This document shows, piece by piece, positions 40,431 through 49,307 of a DNA stretch of 64,000 nt (position 1 is the first letter of the stretch; each line of letters starts with the position of its first letter). The notes below the pieces were generated by a model. The model ran no database searches. It had not been told where the DNA came from and worked only from the letters and a program-made list of their open reading frames with translations. Position numbers and translations under genes: made by a program. Origin of the DNA: Mycolicibacterium flavescens (GTDB lineage Bacteria; Actinomycetota; Actinomycetes; Mycobacteriales; Mycobacteriaceae); the NCBI RefSeq assembly GCF_001722335.1, contig NZ_MIHA01000010.1, forward strand, positions 62,001 to 126,000, written 5' to 3'.

Positions 40431-41578
40431 CTCGACAGGATCGCCACGGCCGCTGATCCCGGTGACCCGTAGAGCTGGGCCAGCGCGACGCGCGGATTGT
40501 TGGGTACCTGGCGGTCACCGGCGGTGCCGCGCAGTTGGTGGACGAGCTCGTACACCTGACGCAGGCCCGACGCGCCGACCGGTTCGCCGTTGGCCAGCAG
40601 ACCGCCGTCGGTGTTGATCGGCAGCCGCCCGCCGATCCCGGTCGCGCCGTCGGCCAGCAGCGCCTCCTGCTCACCGTCCTTGCAGAGCCCGGTTTCGGCC
40701 ATGTGGATGATCTCCGAGCCGGCGTCGGTGTCCTGCAGTTGCGCGACGTCGATGTCCTCGGGCCCGAGCCCGGCCTGCTCGTAGGCGGCCTTGGCGGTCT
40801 CGGCGGTGGTGCCGGGCTGGATCGGCAGTTCGACCGAGGTGCGCAGCAACTCATAAGCGCCGTCGCGGCGACTGCGCAGCTCGCTGGCCCGGATGTAGAT
40901 CGGGGTGTCGGTGTATTTCTTGGCGACGTCGGCGCGGCACACGACCACCGCGGCGGCGCCCTCGTTGGGGTTGCAGTACATGAACTGGCGCAGCGGGGCG
41001 TTGACGATCGGGGAGCCCAGGATCGCCTCCACGCTCATGGCCTTGCGCCGCCAGGCGTGGTCGGCCAGCGCGCCGTTGGAGAAGTTCTTGGCCGCGACCC
41101 GGGCCAGCGTCTCCTCGCTGATGTTGTGATCGTGCATGTAACGCATGATCTTGGTGCCGAAGTAGTGGGTGGTCAGAAACATTCCCTGATCGCCGTACCA
41201 CTGCGGCAGCCCCGCCACCGCCGGATCCGCACCGAACGCGCCGCGCGGATGCTTGTCCAGGCCGACGCCCACCGCGATCTCGGCTTCGCCGAGCTGGACG
41301 TCGCGCGCGGCCAGCGTGAGCAGCGAGTTGCCGGTCGCGCAGCCGCTCAGCGTGGCCCGCGCGGGGATGCCGGTCATCCCGACCAGGCCGGTGATCGCCT
41401 CGGGGTTGGCGACCTCGAGGCTGCCCGCGTACAGGCTGCCGATGTCGGACCAGTCCACGCCGGCGTCCTTGAGCGCGCGCCCGATCGCGACCGCACCCAT
41501 CTCGAGTGCCGAGCGGTCTGCGTACCGGCCGAACGGGTGGATTCCGACGCCGATGATCGCGATGTCGGGTGTACTCAT
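40427..41578 (-). CDS. Thiolase-family protein (SCPx/Ltp-like) with nucleophilic Cys
   Basis: A 383-residue thiolase-fold protein starting at ATG 41578. The nucleophilic Cys is present (TLSGCATGNSLL). The C-terminal loop reads NTDGGLLANGEPVGASG: the His of the usual GHPxGxxG is Glu here, and the second Cys loop reads YGSPGSA without Cys. It may thus do only a partial thiolase reaction or bind acyl-CoA. First gene of the operon to 36433, divergent from an acyl-CoA ligase gene. Confidence 0.85.
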   Translation of the reverse strand: MSTPDIAIIGVGIHPFGRYADRSALEMGAVAIGRALKDAGVDWSDIGSLYAGSLEVANPEAITGLVGMTGIPARATLSGCATGNSLLTLAARDVQLGEAEIAVGVGLDKHPRGAFGADPAVAGLPQWYGDQGMFLTTHYFGTKIMRYMHDHNISEETLARVAAKNFSNGALADHAWRRKAMSVEAILGSPIVNAPLRQFMYCNPNEGAAAVVVCRADVAKKYTDTPIYIRASELRSRRDGAYELLRTSVELPIQPGTTAETAKAAYEQAGLGPEDIDVAQLQDTDAGSEIIHMAETGLCKDGEQEALLADGATGIGGRLPINTDGGLLANGEPVGASGLRQVYELVHQLRGTAGDRQVPNNPRVALAQLYGSPGSAAVAILSR

Positions 41579-41656
41579 GGGGCTCCTAGGGTGAAGTGGA
41601 CTCGGGCCGGTTGCTAAGGATATAACTATATAGCGGATTAGCGAAGGGTTGAGTCG

Positions 41657-43159
41657 TTGAGCATTGCACTGCTGCTCGAGATGGCGGTCTCGGGTGATCC
41701 TGACCGGACGGCGGTCGTCGACGGTGCCGACCGGTTCACCACCACCGAACTGAGCGCGTTGGCCAGCGGTGGCGCTGCCGTCGTCGCGGAATCCGGCGGT
41801 CAGCACGTGGCCTACGTCGGCACCGGCGGGGCGATGCTGCCCCTGTTGATCTTCGCCTCGGCGCGGGCGGCGGTGCCGTTCACCCCGCTGAACTACCGGC
41901 TCAGCGCCGACGGGCTGCGGCAACTGCTTGCCCGGCTGCCGTACCCGCTGGTCGTCGTCGACGACGAGTACGTCGACATGGTCGCCGGCGCGGGCAAACA
42001 GGTGATGAGCTCGGCCGAGTTCCTCGCCGCCGCCCGCGCGGCTGACCCGGTCGAGGAGTTCGCCGACCCCGACGCCGTCGGGATCGTGCTGTTCACCTCC
42101 GGTACGACGTCGCGCCCGAAGGCCGTCGAACTCACCCACAACAACCTGACCAGCTACGTCACCGGCACGGTCGAGTTCGCGGCCGCCGACCCCGAGGATG
42201 CGGCGTTGGTGTGCGTCCCGCCGTACCACATCGCGGGTGTGGGAGCGGCGCTGTCGAACCTCTACGCGGGCCGAAAGATCGTGTACCTACCCAGGTTCGA
42301 CCCGCGCGAATGGGTCCGGCTGGTCCGCGACGAGAAGGTGACGACGGCGACCGTGGTGCCGACCATGTTGGACCGCATCGTCGCCGAGTTGGAAGCCACG
42401 CCGACCGAACTGCCGTCGCTGCGCAACCTGGCCTACGGCGGCTCGAAAGTCGGCCTGCCCCTGGTTCGCAAGACCATCGAGCTGCTGCCGTCGGTGGGGC
42501 TGGTCAACGCGTACGGGCTGACCGAGACCAGCTCGACGATCGCTGTGCTGACCCCTGACGACCACCGGGCCGCATACGCCGCCGACGATCCGGCGGCGAC
42601 GCGACGGCTCGGGTCGGTGGGTCAGCCGGTGCCCGGCATCGAGGTTCAGATCCGCGCCGAGGACGGCACCGTGCTCGGGCCCGGCGAGACCGGTGAGCTG
42701 TTCGTGCGCGGACCGCAGGTCTCCGGCCGCTACACCGATATCGGGTCCGTGCTCGACGCAGAGGGCTGGTTCCCCACAAGGGATCTGGCGATGGTCGACG
42801 ACGAGGGATACCTGTTCATCGGCGGGCGATCCGACGACACCATCATCCGCGGCGGGGAGAACATCGCCCCCGCCGAGATCGAGGACGTGCTGATCGAACA
42901 TCCCGCGGTGCGTGACGTCGCGGTGGTGGGGCTCGAGGACCCGCAGTGGGGTCAGATCATCGTCGCGGTCGTGGTACCCGAACCGGGTTCCGAAGTCGAC
43001 GCCGAGGACCTGCGCGCCTTCGCGCACAAGGCGTTGCGCGGCTCGCGCACCCCCGACCGCGTCGAGATCGTCGACCAGTTGCCGACCACCGACACCGGCA
43101 AGGTGCTGCGCCGCGACATCATCCGAGGACTGTCCGAAAACATCAGGAGTGCAACATGA
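41657..43159 (+). CDS. AMP-forming acyl-CoA synthetase/ligase
   Basis: A 500-residue adenylate-forming enzyme with TTG start 41657 (GAAGGG site). Seen: P-loop LFTSGTTSRPKAVELTHNN, NAYGLTETSS, GWFPTRDLAMVDDEGYLFIGGRSDDTIIRGGENIAPAEIE, and the C-terminal TTDTGKVLRRDI with catalytic Lys. It activates an acid to acyl-AMP and acyl-CoA. The next gene overlaps by ATGA, encoding a small protein that may be its partner. Confidence 0.92.
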   Translation: MSIALLLEMAVSGDPDRTAVVDGADRFTTTELSALASGGAAVVAESGGQHVAYVGTGGAMLPLLIFASARAAVPFTPLNYRLSADGLRQLLARLPYPLVVVDDEYVDMVAGAGKQVMSSAEFLAAARAADPVEEFADPDAVGIVLFTSGTTSRPKAVELTHNNLTSYVTGTVEFAAADPEDAALVCVPPYHIAGVGAALSNLYAGRKIVYLPRFDPREWVRLVRDEKVTTATVVPTMLDRIVAELEATPTELPSLRNLAYGGSKVGLPLVRKTIELLPSVGLVNAYGLTETSSTIAVLTPDDHRAAYAADDPAATRRLGSVGQPVPGIEVQIRAEDGTVLGPGETGELFVRGPQVSGRYTDIGSVLDAEGWFPTRDLAMVDDEGYLFIGGRSDDTIIRGGENIAPAEIEDVLIEHPAVRDVAVVGLEDPQWGQIIVAVVVPEPGSEVDAEDLRAFAHKALRGSRTPDRVEIVDQLPTTDTGKVLRRDIIRGLSENIRSAT

Positions 43160-43458
43160 TCAAGAACGGAACCCGCCTGCAGAGCCAGGTCTGCGACACC
43201 CAGGTGATCGTCGTGCGGTCCACCGACGCCCTCGACGACCTGCGCTGCGGCGGCGAGCCGATGGTGACGCTGGACACCGAGAAGTCGCCGCACGCCGATA
43301 TGGACCCGGCGCTGGCCGGTGGCAGCGCGATGGGCAAGCGCTACGTCGACGACAGCGGCGCCGAGGTGCTGGTCACCAAGGCCGGCGCCGGCACGCTGAG
43401 CATCGGCGGAACCCCGATTTCGCTCAAGGAGGCCAAGCCGCTGCCCGCCAGCGACTGA
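43156..43458 (+). CDS. Small conserved hypothetical coupled to acyl-CoA ligase
   Basis: A 100-residue protein from ATG 43156, overlapping the ligase stop by ATGA and behind CAGGAG. Seen: GTRLQSQVCDTQVIVVRS, LRCGGEPMVTL, GSAMGKRYVDDSGAEVLVTKAGAGTLSIGG. The two single Cys (CDT and LRCGG) and beta-rich pattern are notable. The tight coupling suggests a carrier, chaperone or effector of the ligase; no named family recognised. Confidence 0.75.
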   Translation: MIKNGTRLQSQVCDTQVIVVRSTDALDDLRCGGEPMVTLDTEKSPHADMDPALAGGSAMGKRYVDDSGAEVLVTKAGAGTLSIGGTPISLKEAKPLPASD

Positions 43459-43474
43459 CGGTCCTGCGGCGGCT

Positions 43475-44113
43475 TCAGTTGGAGATCGCCGGTGCCGCGC
43501 GCAAATATGTGTCGTCGCTGAGTTGAGCGACGAGGAAGTGCGCGATGTCGGCGCGCCTTATCGCCGAGCCCACTTTGTCGCGGCCGAGGAAGCCCACGCG
43601 CACAGTGCCTTTGGCTTTCCCGTTCCTCGGGCTGGTGATGCGGGCGATCGTCCAGTCGAGGCCGGATTCGGTGACGGCCCTTGTCATGCCGACGATTTCC
43701 GTGAGCCCATTGGGGAACAGGAGCCGTGCGATCTTCGGCACGACTTTGCCCTTCAAAGTCGGTTTGTCGCGCACGTCGGGCACTGAGGGGGTGGCGAGGC
43801 CGATGTAACGGCGGACGCCCTCGGCCTCCATCGCCGCGACGATATTCCTGGTGCCGTCGGTGACCGGGGTGCCTTTCACGCTGCGGCTCAGCGAGGGTCC
43901 GAGCGCGCTGATGACGGCGTCTGCACCGCGAACGGCTTCTCGAACGCGCTGGGCATCGGACAACTCCCCGGTGACGACGGTGAGGCGCGGATGCGTGATC
44001 TCGAGCTTGCCGGGATTGCGGACGTACGCGGTGACTTCATGATCACCGGCCAACAGATCGGTGACGACGAGACGGCCGATCTGGCCACTGGCGCCGAACA
44101 CGGTGAGGTTCAC
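43475..44113 (-). CDS. NAD(P)H-binding NmrA/BVR-B-like protein
   Basis: A 212-residue atypical SDR. Seen: VFGASGQIGRLVVTDLLAGDHEVTAYVRNPGKL, TGELSDAQRVREAVRGADAVISALGPSLS, GTRNIVAAMEAEGVRRYIGLATPS, and LDWTIARI. This matches the NAD(P)H-binding NmrA/flavin-reductase-like group that lacks the YxxxK triad. Could be a redox sensor or reductase. Convergent with the small protein gene; a TTCTGCGT-N9-ACGCAGAA repeat lies 12 bp upstream. Confidence 0.85.
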   Translation of the reverse strand: MNLTVFGASGQIGRLVVTDLLAGDHEVTAYVRNPGKLEITHPRLTVVTGELSDAQRVREAVRGADAVISALGPSLSRSVKGTPVTDGTRNIVAAMEAEGVRRYIGLATPSVPDVRDKPTLKGKVVPKIARLLFPNGLTEIVGMTRAVTESGLDWTIARITSPRNGKAKGTVRVGFLGRDKVGSAIRRADIAHFLVAQLSDDTYLRAAPAISN

Positions 44114-44124
44114 ATCGGTTCCTG

Positions 44125-44149
44125 TTCTGCGTGGGGGAGTGACGCAGAA
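44125..44149. promoter_or_regulatory. Inverted repeat TTCTGCGT-N9-ACGCAGAA
   Basis: Eight-base perfect arms, 12 bp upstream of the NmrA-like start and about 90 bp from the divergent hydrolase. Candidate operator of the NmrA-like gene; it could also form a hairpin in the leader. Confidence 0.45.
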
Positions 44150-44238
44150 TAATCGACGCGGGACCTACCGACTCGTCCTTCAACGTGATGGCGTAAACCT
44201 ATAGCTATCGAATCTGACGTCGACGGGAGTCCAGGACG

Positions 44239-45147
44239 ATGGCCGATCAGGGTACGCACGGGACCGGACAGCGGAGCGAAACGCTGGAGATTCCGGCGGG
44301 CGACGTGACGATGGTCGCCGACGCCTACGGAGATCCGTCCGATCCGCCGGTGGTGCTGCTGCACGGTGGCGGGCAGACCCGGCATTCGTGGGGCTCGACG
44401 GCGGCCGATCTGGGCGCCAAGAACTGGTACGCCGTCACCGTCGACCTGCGCGGCCACGGCGACAGCACCTGGTCTCCGGACGGGTACTACGGCCTGGACC
44501 GGTTCGCTGCCGATGTGATCAAGGTGGCCGACTACCTCGGGCGCCCACCGGTGTACGTCGGCGCCTCGCTGGGCGGGAACTCGTCGCTGGCGGCAATCAG
44601 CGTGCGGCCCGACCTGGCGCTGGGTCTGGTGCTGGTCGACGTCTCGCCGTTCCTGCAGCCCGCCGGCACCAGCCGGATCCGCGATTTCATGGTCTCGCAC
44701 GCCGAAACCGGTTTCGCCACACTGGAAGAGGCCGCCGACGCGGTCGCGGCCTATGTGCCGCACCGGCCGCGGCCGCGCAATCTCGAGGGGCTGAAGAAGA
44801 ACCTGCGGCACCGCGACGGCCGCTGGTACTGGCACTGGGACCCGAAGTTCATGGCCTTGCCGACGGACCAGGCCGTTCAGCGTGATCCGCTGATCGACCC
44901 CGCCCGCCTGGGTGCGGCCGCTCGCGACCTGCGCACGCCGACGCTTTTGGTGCGCGGCGGGGAGTCCGACGTGCTGTCGGTCGACGACGCCAAGCGGTTC
45001 CTGGAGCTGGTGCCGCACGCCGAGTTCGCCTCGGTCGCCGGCGCGCACCACATGGTCGCCGGCGACGACAATGCGGTCTTCGAGGACGTGCTCGACGACT
45101 TCCTCGAGCGCCGGGTGCGCTCGCGGCTGAAGTTGTTCGGCTCGTAG
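44239..45147 (+). CDS. Alpha/beta hydrolase
   Basis: A 302-residue hydrolase with ATG start. Seen: VVLLHGGGQTRHSW oxyanion region, VDLRGHGDS, nucleophile elbow YVGASLGGNSS with Ser, LLVRGGESDVLS with the acid Asp, and GAHHMVAGDDN with the catalytic His. A standard carboxylesterase/C-C hydrolase-type triad. Two hairpins follow before the MaoC gene, so it is probably monocistronic. Confidence 0.9.
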   Translation: MADQGTHGTGQRSETLEIPAGDVTMVADAYGDPSDPPVVLLHGGGQTRHSWGSTAADLGAKNWYAVTVDLRGHGDSTWSPDGYYGLDRFAADVIKVADYLGRPPVYVGASLGGNSSLAAISVRPDLALGLVLVDVSPFLQPAGTSRIRDFMVSHAETGFATLEEAADAVAAYVPHRPRPRNLEGLKKNLRHRDGRWYWHWDPKFMALPTDQAVQRDPLIDPARLGAAARDLRTPTLLVRGGESDVLSVDDAKRFLELVPHAEFASVAGAHHMVAGDDNAVFEDVLDDFLERRVRSRLKLFGS

Positions 45148-45154
45148 CCTTCGC

Positions 45155-45218
45155 GCGCCGAGTTCCACGGCAGGGCTGTGAAATCGCGAGATTGGCGACC
45201 CTGGCGCAGGTTTCGGCG
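45155..45218. repeat. Degenerate intergenic inverted repeat (CTGGCGCAG family)
   Basis: CGCCGAGTTCCACGGCAGGG at the left pairs imperfectly (14 of 20) with CCCTGGCGCAGGTTTCGGCG at the right. The right arm is almost the same as that of the hairpin at 49559-49623. Possibly a decayed member of that repeat family downstream of the hydrolase gene. Confidence 0.55.
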
Positions 45219-45240
45219 ATGTGTTGACGCTCCACCGACG

Positions 45241-45302
45241 CGCCGAGTGTGAACCTGTCGCGGTGAAATGGGTCTTTCTTCGCCGCGGCTTCACACTCGG
45301 CG
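45241..45302. repeat. Intergenic hairpin, CGCCGAGTGTGAA family
   Basis: CGCCGAGTGTGAA at 45241-45253 is perfectly complementary to TTCACACTCGGCG at 45290-45302, with a partly complementary interior and TTTCTT after the right arm. May terminate the hydrolase transcript; same family as 36384 and 46687. Confidence 0.7.
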
Positions 45303-45392
45303 TTTCTTCTCACCGCGCCGACGTGTATAACTAAGTGACCGAGGTCCGGTGGTCCTGCTGTGATAGCAGGTCCTCCCGAGAAGGAGCAGGCT

Positions 45393-46664
45393 ATGACCGA
45401 AACCAAGACCGAGGACCGCTTCAAGGAGGCGACGTCCTCGGAGATCGACGATGCTGACATCGCCAAGGATCGAGCCGCGCTCGGCGTCTGGGCGGCGTCA
45501 CGCAGCCAGGAGTTGCTCTCCACCGCGACTCCGGAAGCGATTCGCAACTTCGCCCACGGCTACGGTGACGACAACCCGCTCTACACCGATCCGGCGTACG
45601 GTCAGGCCACCCGCTGGGGCGGCCAGGTCGCTCCCCAGATCATGGCCGCGGTGCTGAATGCGCCGCTGCGCGGCGACAAGCTTCCCAAGGAGTTGCGCGG
45701 CGGCAGTTACCGCGGCATCCACGCGTTCGTGTCCGGGGGGACGTGGGACTGGTACCGGCCGATCTATCCGGGTGACACGCTGTACAGCTTCTCGGGGCTG
45801 GAGTCGGTGGAAGAGAAGGAGTCCGAGTTCGCCGGCCGCTCGGTGATCCGGGTGCTGCGCGACGTGAAGATGAATCAGCGCGCTGAGGTGGTCGGGGTCT
45901 ACCGGACGCTGGTGATCTACACCGAGCGCAAAAAGGCCAGGGAGAAGGGCAAGTACAGCACGATCGAAGATCCGTCCTACACCAAAGAGGACATCGCTGC
46001 ACTCGACGAGATCTACGCGGCCGAAAAAGTCCGGGGCGCAGAGCCTCAGTTCTGGGAAGACGTCGTTGTCGGCGACGATATGGGCAAAATGGCCAAGGGA
46101 CCACTCACCACGACCGACATGGTGGTGTTCCACGCCGGCGGCTACGGGTTCGTGCCCTACGGGCTGAAGACCGGACGGCTCGCGTGGAAGAACCGCCAGC
46201 GCATTCCCGCCTTCTTCATCGACAACGAGTACGGCGTGCCCGACGTGGCTCAGCGGGTGCACTGGGATTCCGAGTGGGCCAAGGCGATCGGCAACCCGCG
46301 GGCCTATGACTACGGGGTGCTGCGGGAGTGCTGGATCCACCACTTCCTGACCGACTGGATGGGTGACGGTGCATTCGTGGTGCGTCAGCACGACGAGATT
46401 CGAAAGTTCAACTATCAGGGCGATATTCAGTATCTGACCGGAAGGGTCGACGGTAAGCGCGACGAAGACGGCATGGCGCTCGTCGACGTCGCCGTGGAGG
46501 TGCGGAACCAACGCGGCGAGACCACCGCGCAGGCGTCGGCGTCGATCAGCCTGCCCAGCCGCGACAAGGGTGCGGCACTGTTGCCGGACGTCCCGAAGGA
46601 TCTGCAGCGTGACGCCGTGCGGATGTTCGAACGCCACGGCGAACTGCTGAAGGCGCAGTCGTAA
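45393..46664 (+). CDS. MaoC-family double-hotdog dehydratase
   Basis: A 423-residue protein starting at ATG 45393 behind GAAGGAG. Hotdog 1 (about 20-185) has IRNFAHGYGDDNPLYTDPAYG, a hydratase-2-like D/N-x-x-H/N site with NPLY in place of NPIH. Hotdog 2 (about 215-415) has GPLTTTDMVVFHAGGYG and IQYLTGRVDG. Full-length double-hotdog proteins hydrate large enoyl-CoA substrates. Monocistronic, with a CCTGCT-N5-AGCAGG hairpin in the leader (45354-45370) and a perfect terminator-like hairpin after it. Confidence 0.87.
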   Translation: MTETKTEDRFKEATSSEIDDADIAKDRAALGVWAASRSQELLSTATPEAIRNFAHGYGDDNPLYTDPAYGQATRWGGQVAPQIMAAVLNAPLRGDKLPKELRGGSYRGIHAFVSGGTWDWYRPIYPGDTLYSFSGLESVEEKESEFAGRSVIRVLRDVKMNQRAEVVGVYRTLVIYTERKKAREKGKYSTIEDPSYTKEDIAALDEIYAAEKVRGAEPQFWEDVVVGDDMGKMAKGPLTTTDMVVFHAGGYGFVPYGLKTGRLAWKNRQRIPAFFIDNEYGVPDVAQRVHWDSEWAKAIGNPRAYDYGVLRECWIHHFLTDWMGDGAFVVRQHDEIRKFNYQGDIQYLTGRVDGKRDEDGMALVDVAVEVRNQRGETTAQASASISLPSRDKGAALLPDVPKDLQRDAVRMFERHGELLKAQS

Positions 46665-46686
46665 GTTTAAGCGGGCTGACTCGCTG

Positions 46687-46748
46687 CGCCGAGTGTGAAG
46701 CTGTGGCGATGAAACGGGCGATTTCTTGCCACAGCTTCACACTCGGCG
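46687..46748. terminator. Perfect 21-bp inverted repeat between convergent genes
   Basis: The left arm 46687-46707 (beginning CGCCGAGTGTGAAGC) is fully complementary over 21 bases to the right arm 46728-46748, with a GAAA/TTTC inner pair. It lies between the stops of the MaoC and thiolase genes and probably ends both transcripts. Same family as 36384 and 45241. Confidence 0.75.
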
Positions 46749-46762
46749 GGACGGTGAAGAGG

Positions 46763-47971
46763 TCAGGCCGCCGACTTCTCGAGAATGTGCACGCCGCACG
46801 CCGAGCCGAGGCCGATCACGTGGGCCAGACCGACCTTCGCGTTCTCGATCTGCCGGTCACCGGCCTCACCGCGCAGGTGGTGGCAGACCTCCCAGATGTT
46901 GGCGATCCCGGTGGCCGCGATCGGATGGCCCTTGGACTGCAGCCCGCCGGATACGTTGACCGGTGTCGAGCCGTCGCGCCAGGTAGCGCCGGAGTTGAAA
47001 AAGTCGGCGGCGCCGCCCTCGTCGCACAGCATCAGGTTGTCGTAGTGCACCAGCTCGGCCGTGGCGAAGCAGTCGTGCAGCTCCACCAGGTTCAGATCTG
47101 AAGGACCGACGCCGGCCTGCTCGTAGGCGAGCGCGGCGGCCTTGCGGGTCAGGGTGTTCACGTTGGGCAACACCTGGCATCCCTCTTCGTACGGGTCGGT
47201 GGTCAGCACCGAGGCCGACACCTTCACCGCACGCCGACGCTGTTCTGCGGACAGCGATTTGAGCGTCTCACCGTTGCAGACGATCGCGGCCGCCGCACCG
47301 TCACAGTTGGCCGAGCACATCGGCCGGGTGTTCGGGTAGGCGATCATGACGTCGTTCATGATCTGCTCGAGCGTGAACCGCTTCTGATATGCCGCAAGCG
47401 GATTGAGCGTGGAGTGGGCGTGGTTCTTCTCGCTGATCTTGGCGAACAGCTCGAAACTCGTGCCACCGTACTTGTGGCCGTACTCCATCCCGATCTGGGC
47501 GAACACACCCGGCATGGTCTCGGTGCCGATCCGCCCGTCCACGGGTGCCACGGCACCGTAGCGGCCTGAAGGCTTCCACTCGTCACCGTCGTCGGCCTTG
47601 CCGCCACCGGCGAGAAGGCCTGCGCCGGACAGCTTTTCAACGCCGACCGCCATACCGTAGTCGACCTCGCCCGCCTTGACCGCCATGATCGCGGTGCGCA
47701 GTGCGGTCGCTCCCGTGGCGCAGGCGTTGGCCACGTTGTACACCGGGATCCCGGTCTGGCCGATCTGCTTCTGCAGCTGCTGGCCGATGCTCGCGCTGGC
47801 GTTCATCAGGTTGCCTGCAGCCAGCACGCCGATGTCGCCCATGGTCAGGCCGGCGTCGGCGAGGGCCCCCAGCGCAGCCTCGGCCGCCAAGTCGACGGTG
47901 TCGAGGTTAGGGTGCTTGCCGAACTTGGTCATCCGGATGCCGACGATCCAGATGTCGTCACTCGCGCTCAT
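46763..47971 (-). CDS. SCPx-type thiolase / acetyl-CoA acetyltransferase-like
   Basis: A 402-residue thiolase with all three catalytic segments: nucleophilic Cys in NVANACATGATA, His in SGGLQSKGHPIAATG, and second Cys in GLGSACGVHIL. This is the architecture of SCPx-like lipid-transfer thiolases, which cleave 3-ketoacyl-CoA to a shortened acyl-CoA and acetyl- or propionyl-CoA. A DUF35 gene lies directly upstream (22-bp gap) and is its likely partner. Confidence 0.93.
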   Translation of the reverse strand: MSASDDIWIVGIRMTKFGKHPNLDTVDLAAEAALGALADAGLTMGDIGVLAAGNLMNASASIGQQLQKQIGQTGIPVYNVANACATGATALRTAIMAVKAGEVDYGMAVGVEKLSGAGLLAGGGKADDGDEWKPSGRYGAVAPVDGRIGTETMPGVFAQIGMEYGHKYGGTSFELFAKISEKNHAHSTLNPLAAYQKRFTLEQIMNDVMIAYPNTRPMCSANCDGAAAAIVCNGETLKSLSAEQRRRAVKVSASVLTTDPYEEGCQVLPNVNTLTRKAAALAYEQAGVGPSDLNLVELHDCFATAELVHYDNLMLCDEGGAADFFNSGATWRDGSTPVNVSGGLQSKGHPIAATGIANIWEVCHHLRGEAGDRQIENAKVGLAHVIGLGSACGVHILEKSAA

Positions 47972-47992
47972 CGTCGCTCCTTGTCGGGTTGG

Positions 47993-48391
47993 TTACGCAG
48001 CGGGCTCGAAGCCGAAACCCACGGCCTGGGTGCCGTTGGAGTCGCTGCCGATCGGGTAGGTCGCGAGGCGCACCTTCATGCCGGTGTGCACGTGCTCCGG
48101 GTCAGGAGCGACGTTGACGAGGTTGGCCCGCACGTGGGTGCCGTCGCAGTCCACCACCGAGGCCACGAACGGCACCGGGATCCCGGGTGCCGCGAACGTG
48201 ACGATGGTGAATGCCCGCACCGTGCCCTCGGTCGCGATCGGAACGCTCGTGAACTCGGTCGCGAAGCACCCCGCGCAGGCGTTACGCCGGTCGAAGAACC
48301 GCGCTCCACAGCTGGTGCATTCCTGCGCGACGAGGTGCGGGTCGCCCTCGTCGAGCACGAGGTAGTCGACCAGCGGAATCTGCTCAGCCAT
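47993..48391 (-). CDS. DUF35 protein with zinc ribbon, partner of SCPx thiolase
   Basis: A 132-residue DUF35 protein; ATG 48391 follows GGAGG. The zinc ribbon has CTSCG and CAGCF pairs. The OB-fold follows: GTVRAFTIVTFAAPGIPVPFVASVVDCDG, VRANLVNVAPDPEHVHTGMKVRL. The gene precedes the thiolase in the same operon, and DUF35-thiolase complexes are common in this lineage. In this window it is the only DUF35 with an intact ribbon beside a catalytically complete thiolase. Confidence 0.92.
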   Translation of the reverse strand: MAEQIPLVDYLVLDEGDPHLVAQECTSCGARFFDRRNACAGCFATEFTSVPIATEGTVRAFTIVTFAAPGIPVPFVASVVDCDGTHVRANLVNVAPDPEHVHTGMKVRLATYPIGSDSNGTQAVGFGFEPAA

Positions 48392-48429
48392 CGGGACCTC
48401 CATTACGTCTTCCGCTGACGGTAGCGGAT

Positions 48430-49305
48430 TCAGGCTTCTGGGCTGCCGATGACACCGGACTGACGCAGTGAGGCGACCTCGTCGGGGGACAGCCAGAGCT
48501 CGGCGAGGATGTCGAGCGTCTGCTCGCCGAGTGCCGGCGCGTGATGGCGGATCTCCGTCGACCTGCGCCCGTCGACCAGGGCGGGAAGCGTGACATTCGT
48601 GAACGGTCCGGCCACGGGGTGCACGGTGTCGACGAACGCGCCGCGCGCGGCCAGCTGGGGATCGGTCCGCAGTTCGTCCTGCTGTACGGCCGGGCCGATG
48701 GCCAGGTCGTGCTCGGCGGCCAACCGTGTCCACTCCGCCTGAGTGCGCGTTTCGATGATGCCCTGGATCTCGCGGCGCAGCGTCTGTTCGGGGTCGTCGG
48801 TGACCGCGAAATCGACTGGACCCAGACTGGAGTCACCGATCAGATCTTCGCGGCCTGCAACTGTGCAGAAAGTCTTCCAGAACGCCGGTTCGATGCAGCA
48901 GAACAACACGAACTTGTCGTCGGCGGTGCGATAGAACTGATACTTGGCGCTCGTCGTTCCGTCGGGGGCGATCGGGGCGGGCAGCGAGCGCCGGTCGGTG
49001 ATCCGGGTGTCGTTGAGGATGTAGGTCGCGGCGATCCACGCGGAGGAGACGACGGCTTCCGACGCCGAGACGTCGATATAGCAGCCTTCACCGGTGCGCT
49101 GCTGCTGCACGAGCGCGGCCGCGATGTGCATAGCGGCATAGACGCTCCGGCGGCTGTTCCCTCACCACCGGAAGCGATTCCGTTGAAGTTCTGCGGCCCC
49201 CATCATCTGACCGTGGGTCGGGATCGTCGCGTACGGACCGGTTGCGCCGTACCCGGTGTACTGGCAGTACACGATTCCGGGGCGACGCGCCTTCTGCTGC
49301 TCGTA
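48430..49305 (-). pseudogene. CaiB/BaiF CoA transferase, 5'-truncated and frameshifted
   Basis: The 3' two-thirds of a class III CoA transferase. Intact part: YAAMHIAAALVQQQRTGEGCYIDVSASEAVVSS through DILAELWLSPDEV. Further 5' the same frame has RYEQQKARRPGIVYCQYTGYGATGPYATIPTHGQMMG. Between them the family sequence GPQNFNGIASGGEGTAAGA appears in another frame, so two opposite single-base shifts and a TGA interrupt the gene. Homology ends near 49303, where it abuts the plus-strand ligase relic. A full gene would be about 390-400 codons; the first about 100 are gone. Confidence 0.8.
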
Positions 49306-49307
49306 CC

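Noticed and set aside
45354..45370. CCTGCT-N5-AGCAGG hairpin in the MaoC leader as a riboswitch
   Set aside because: Too short and isolated for a riboswitch; at most a small leader hairpin.
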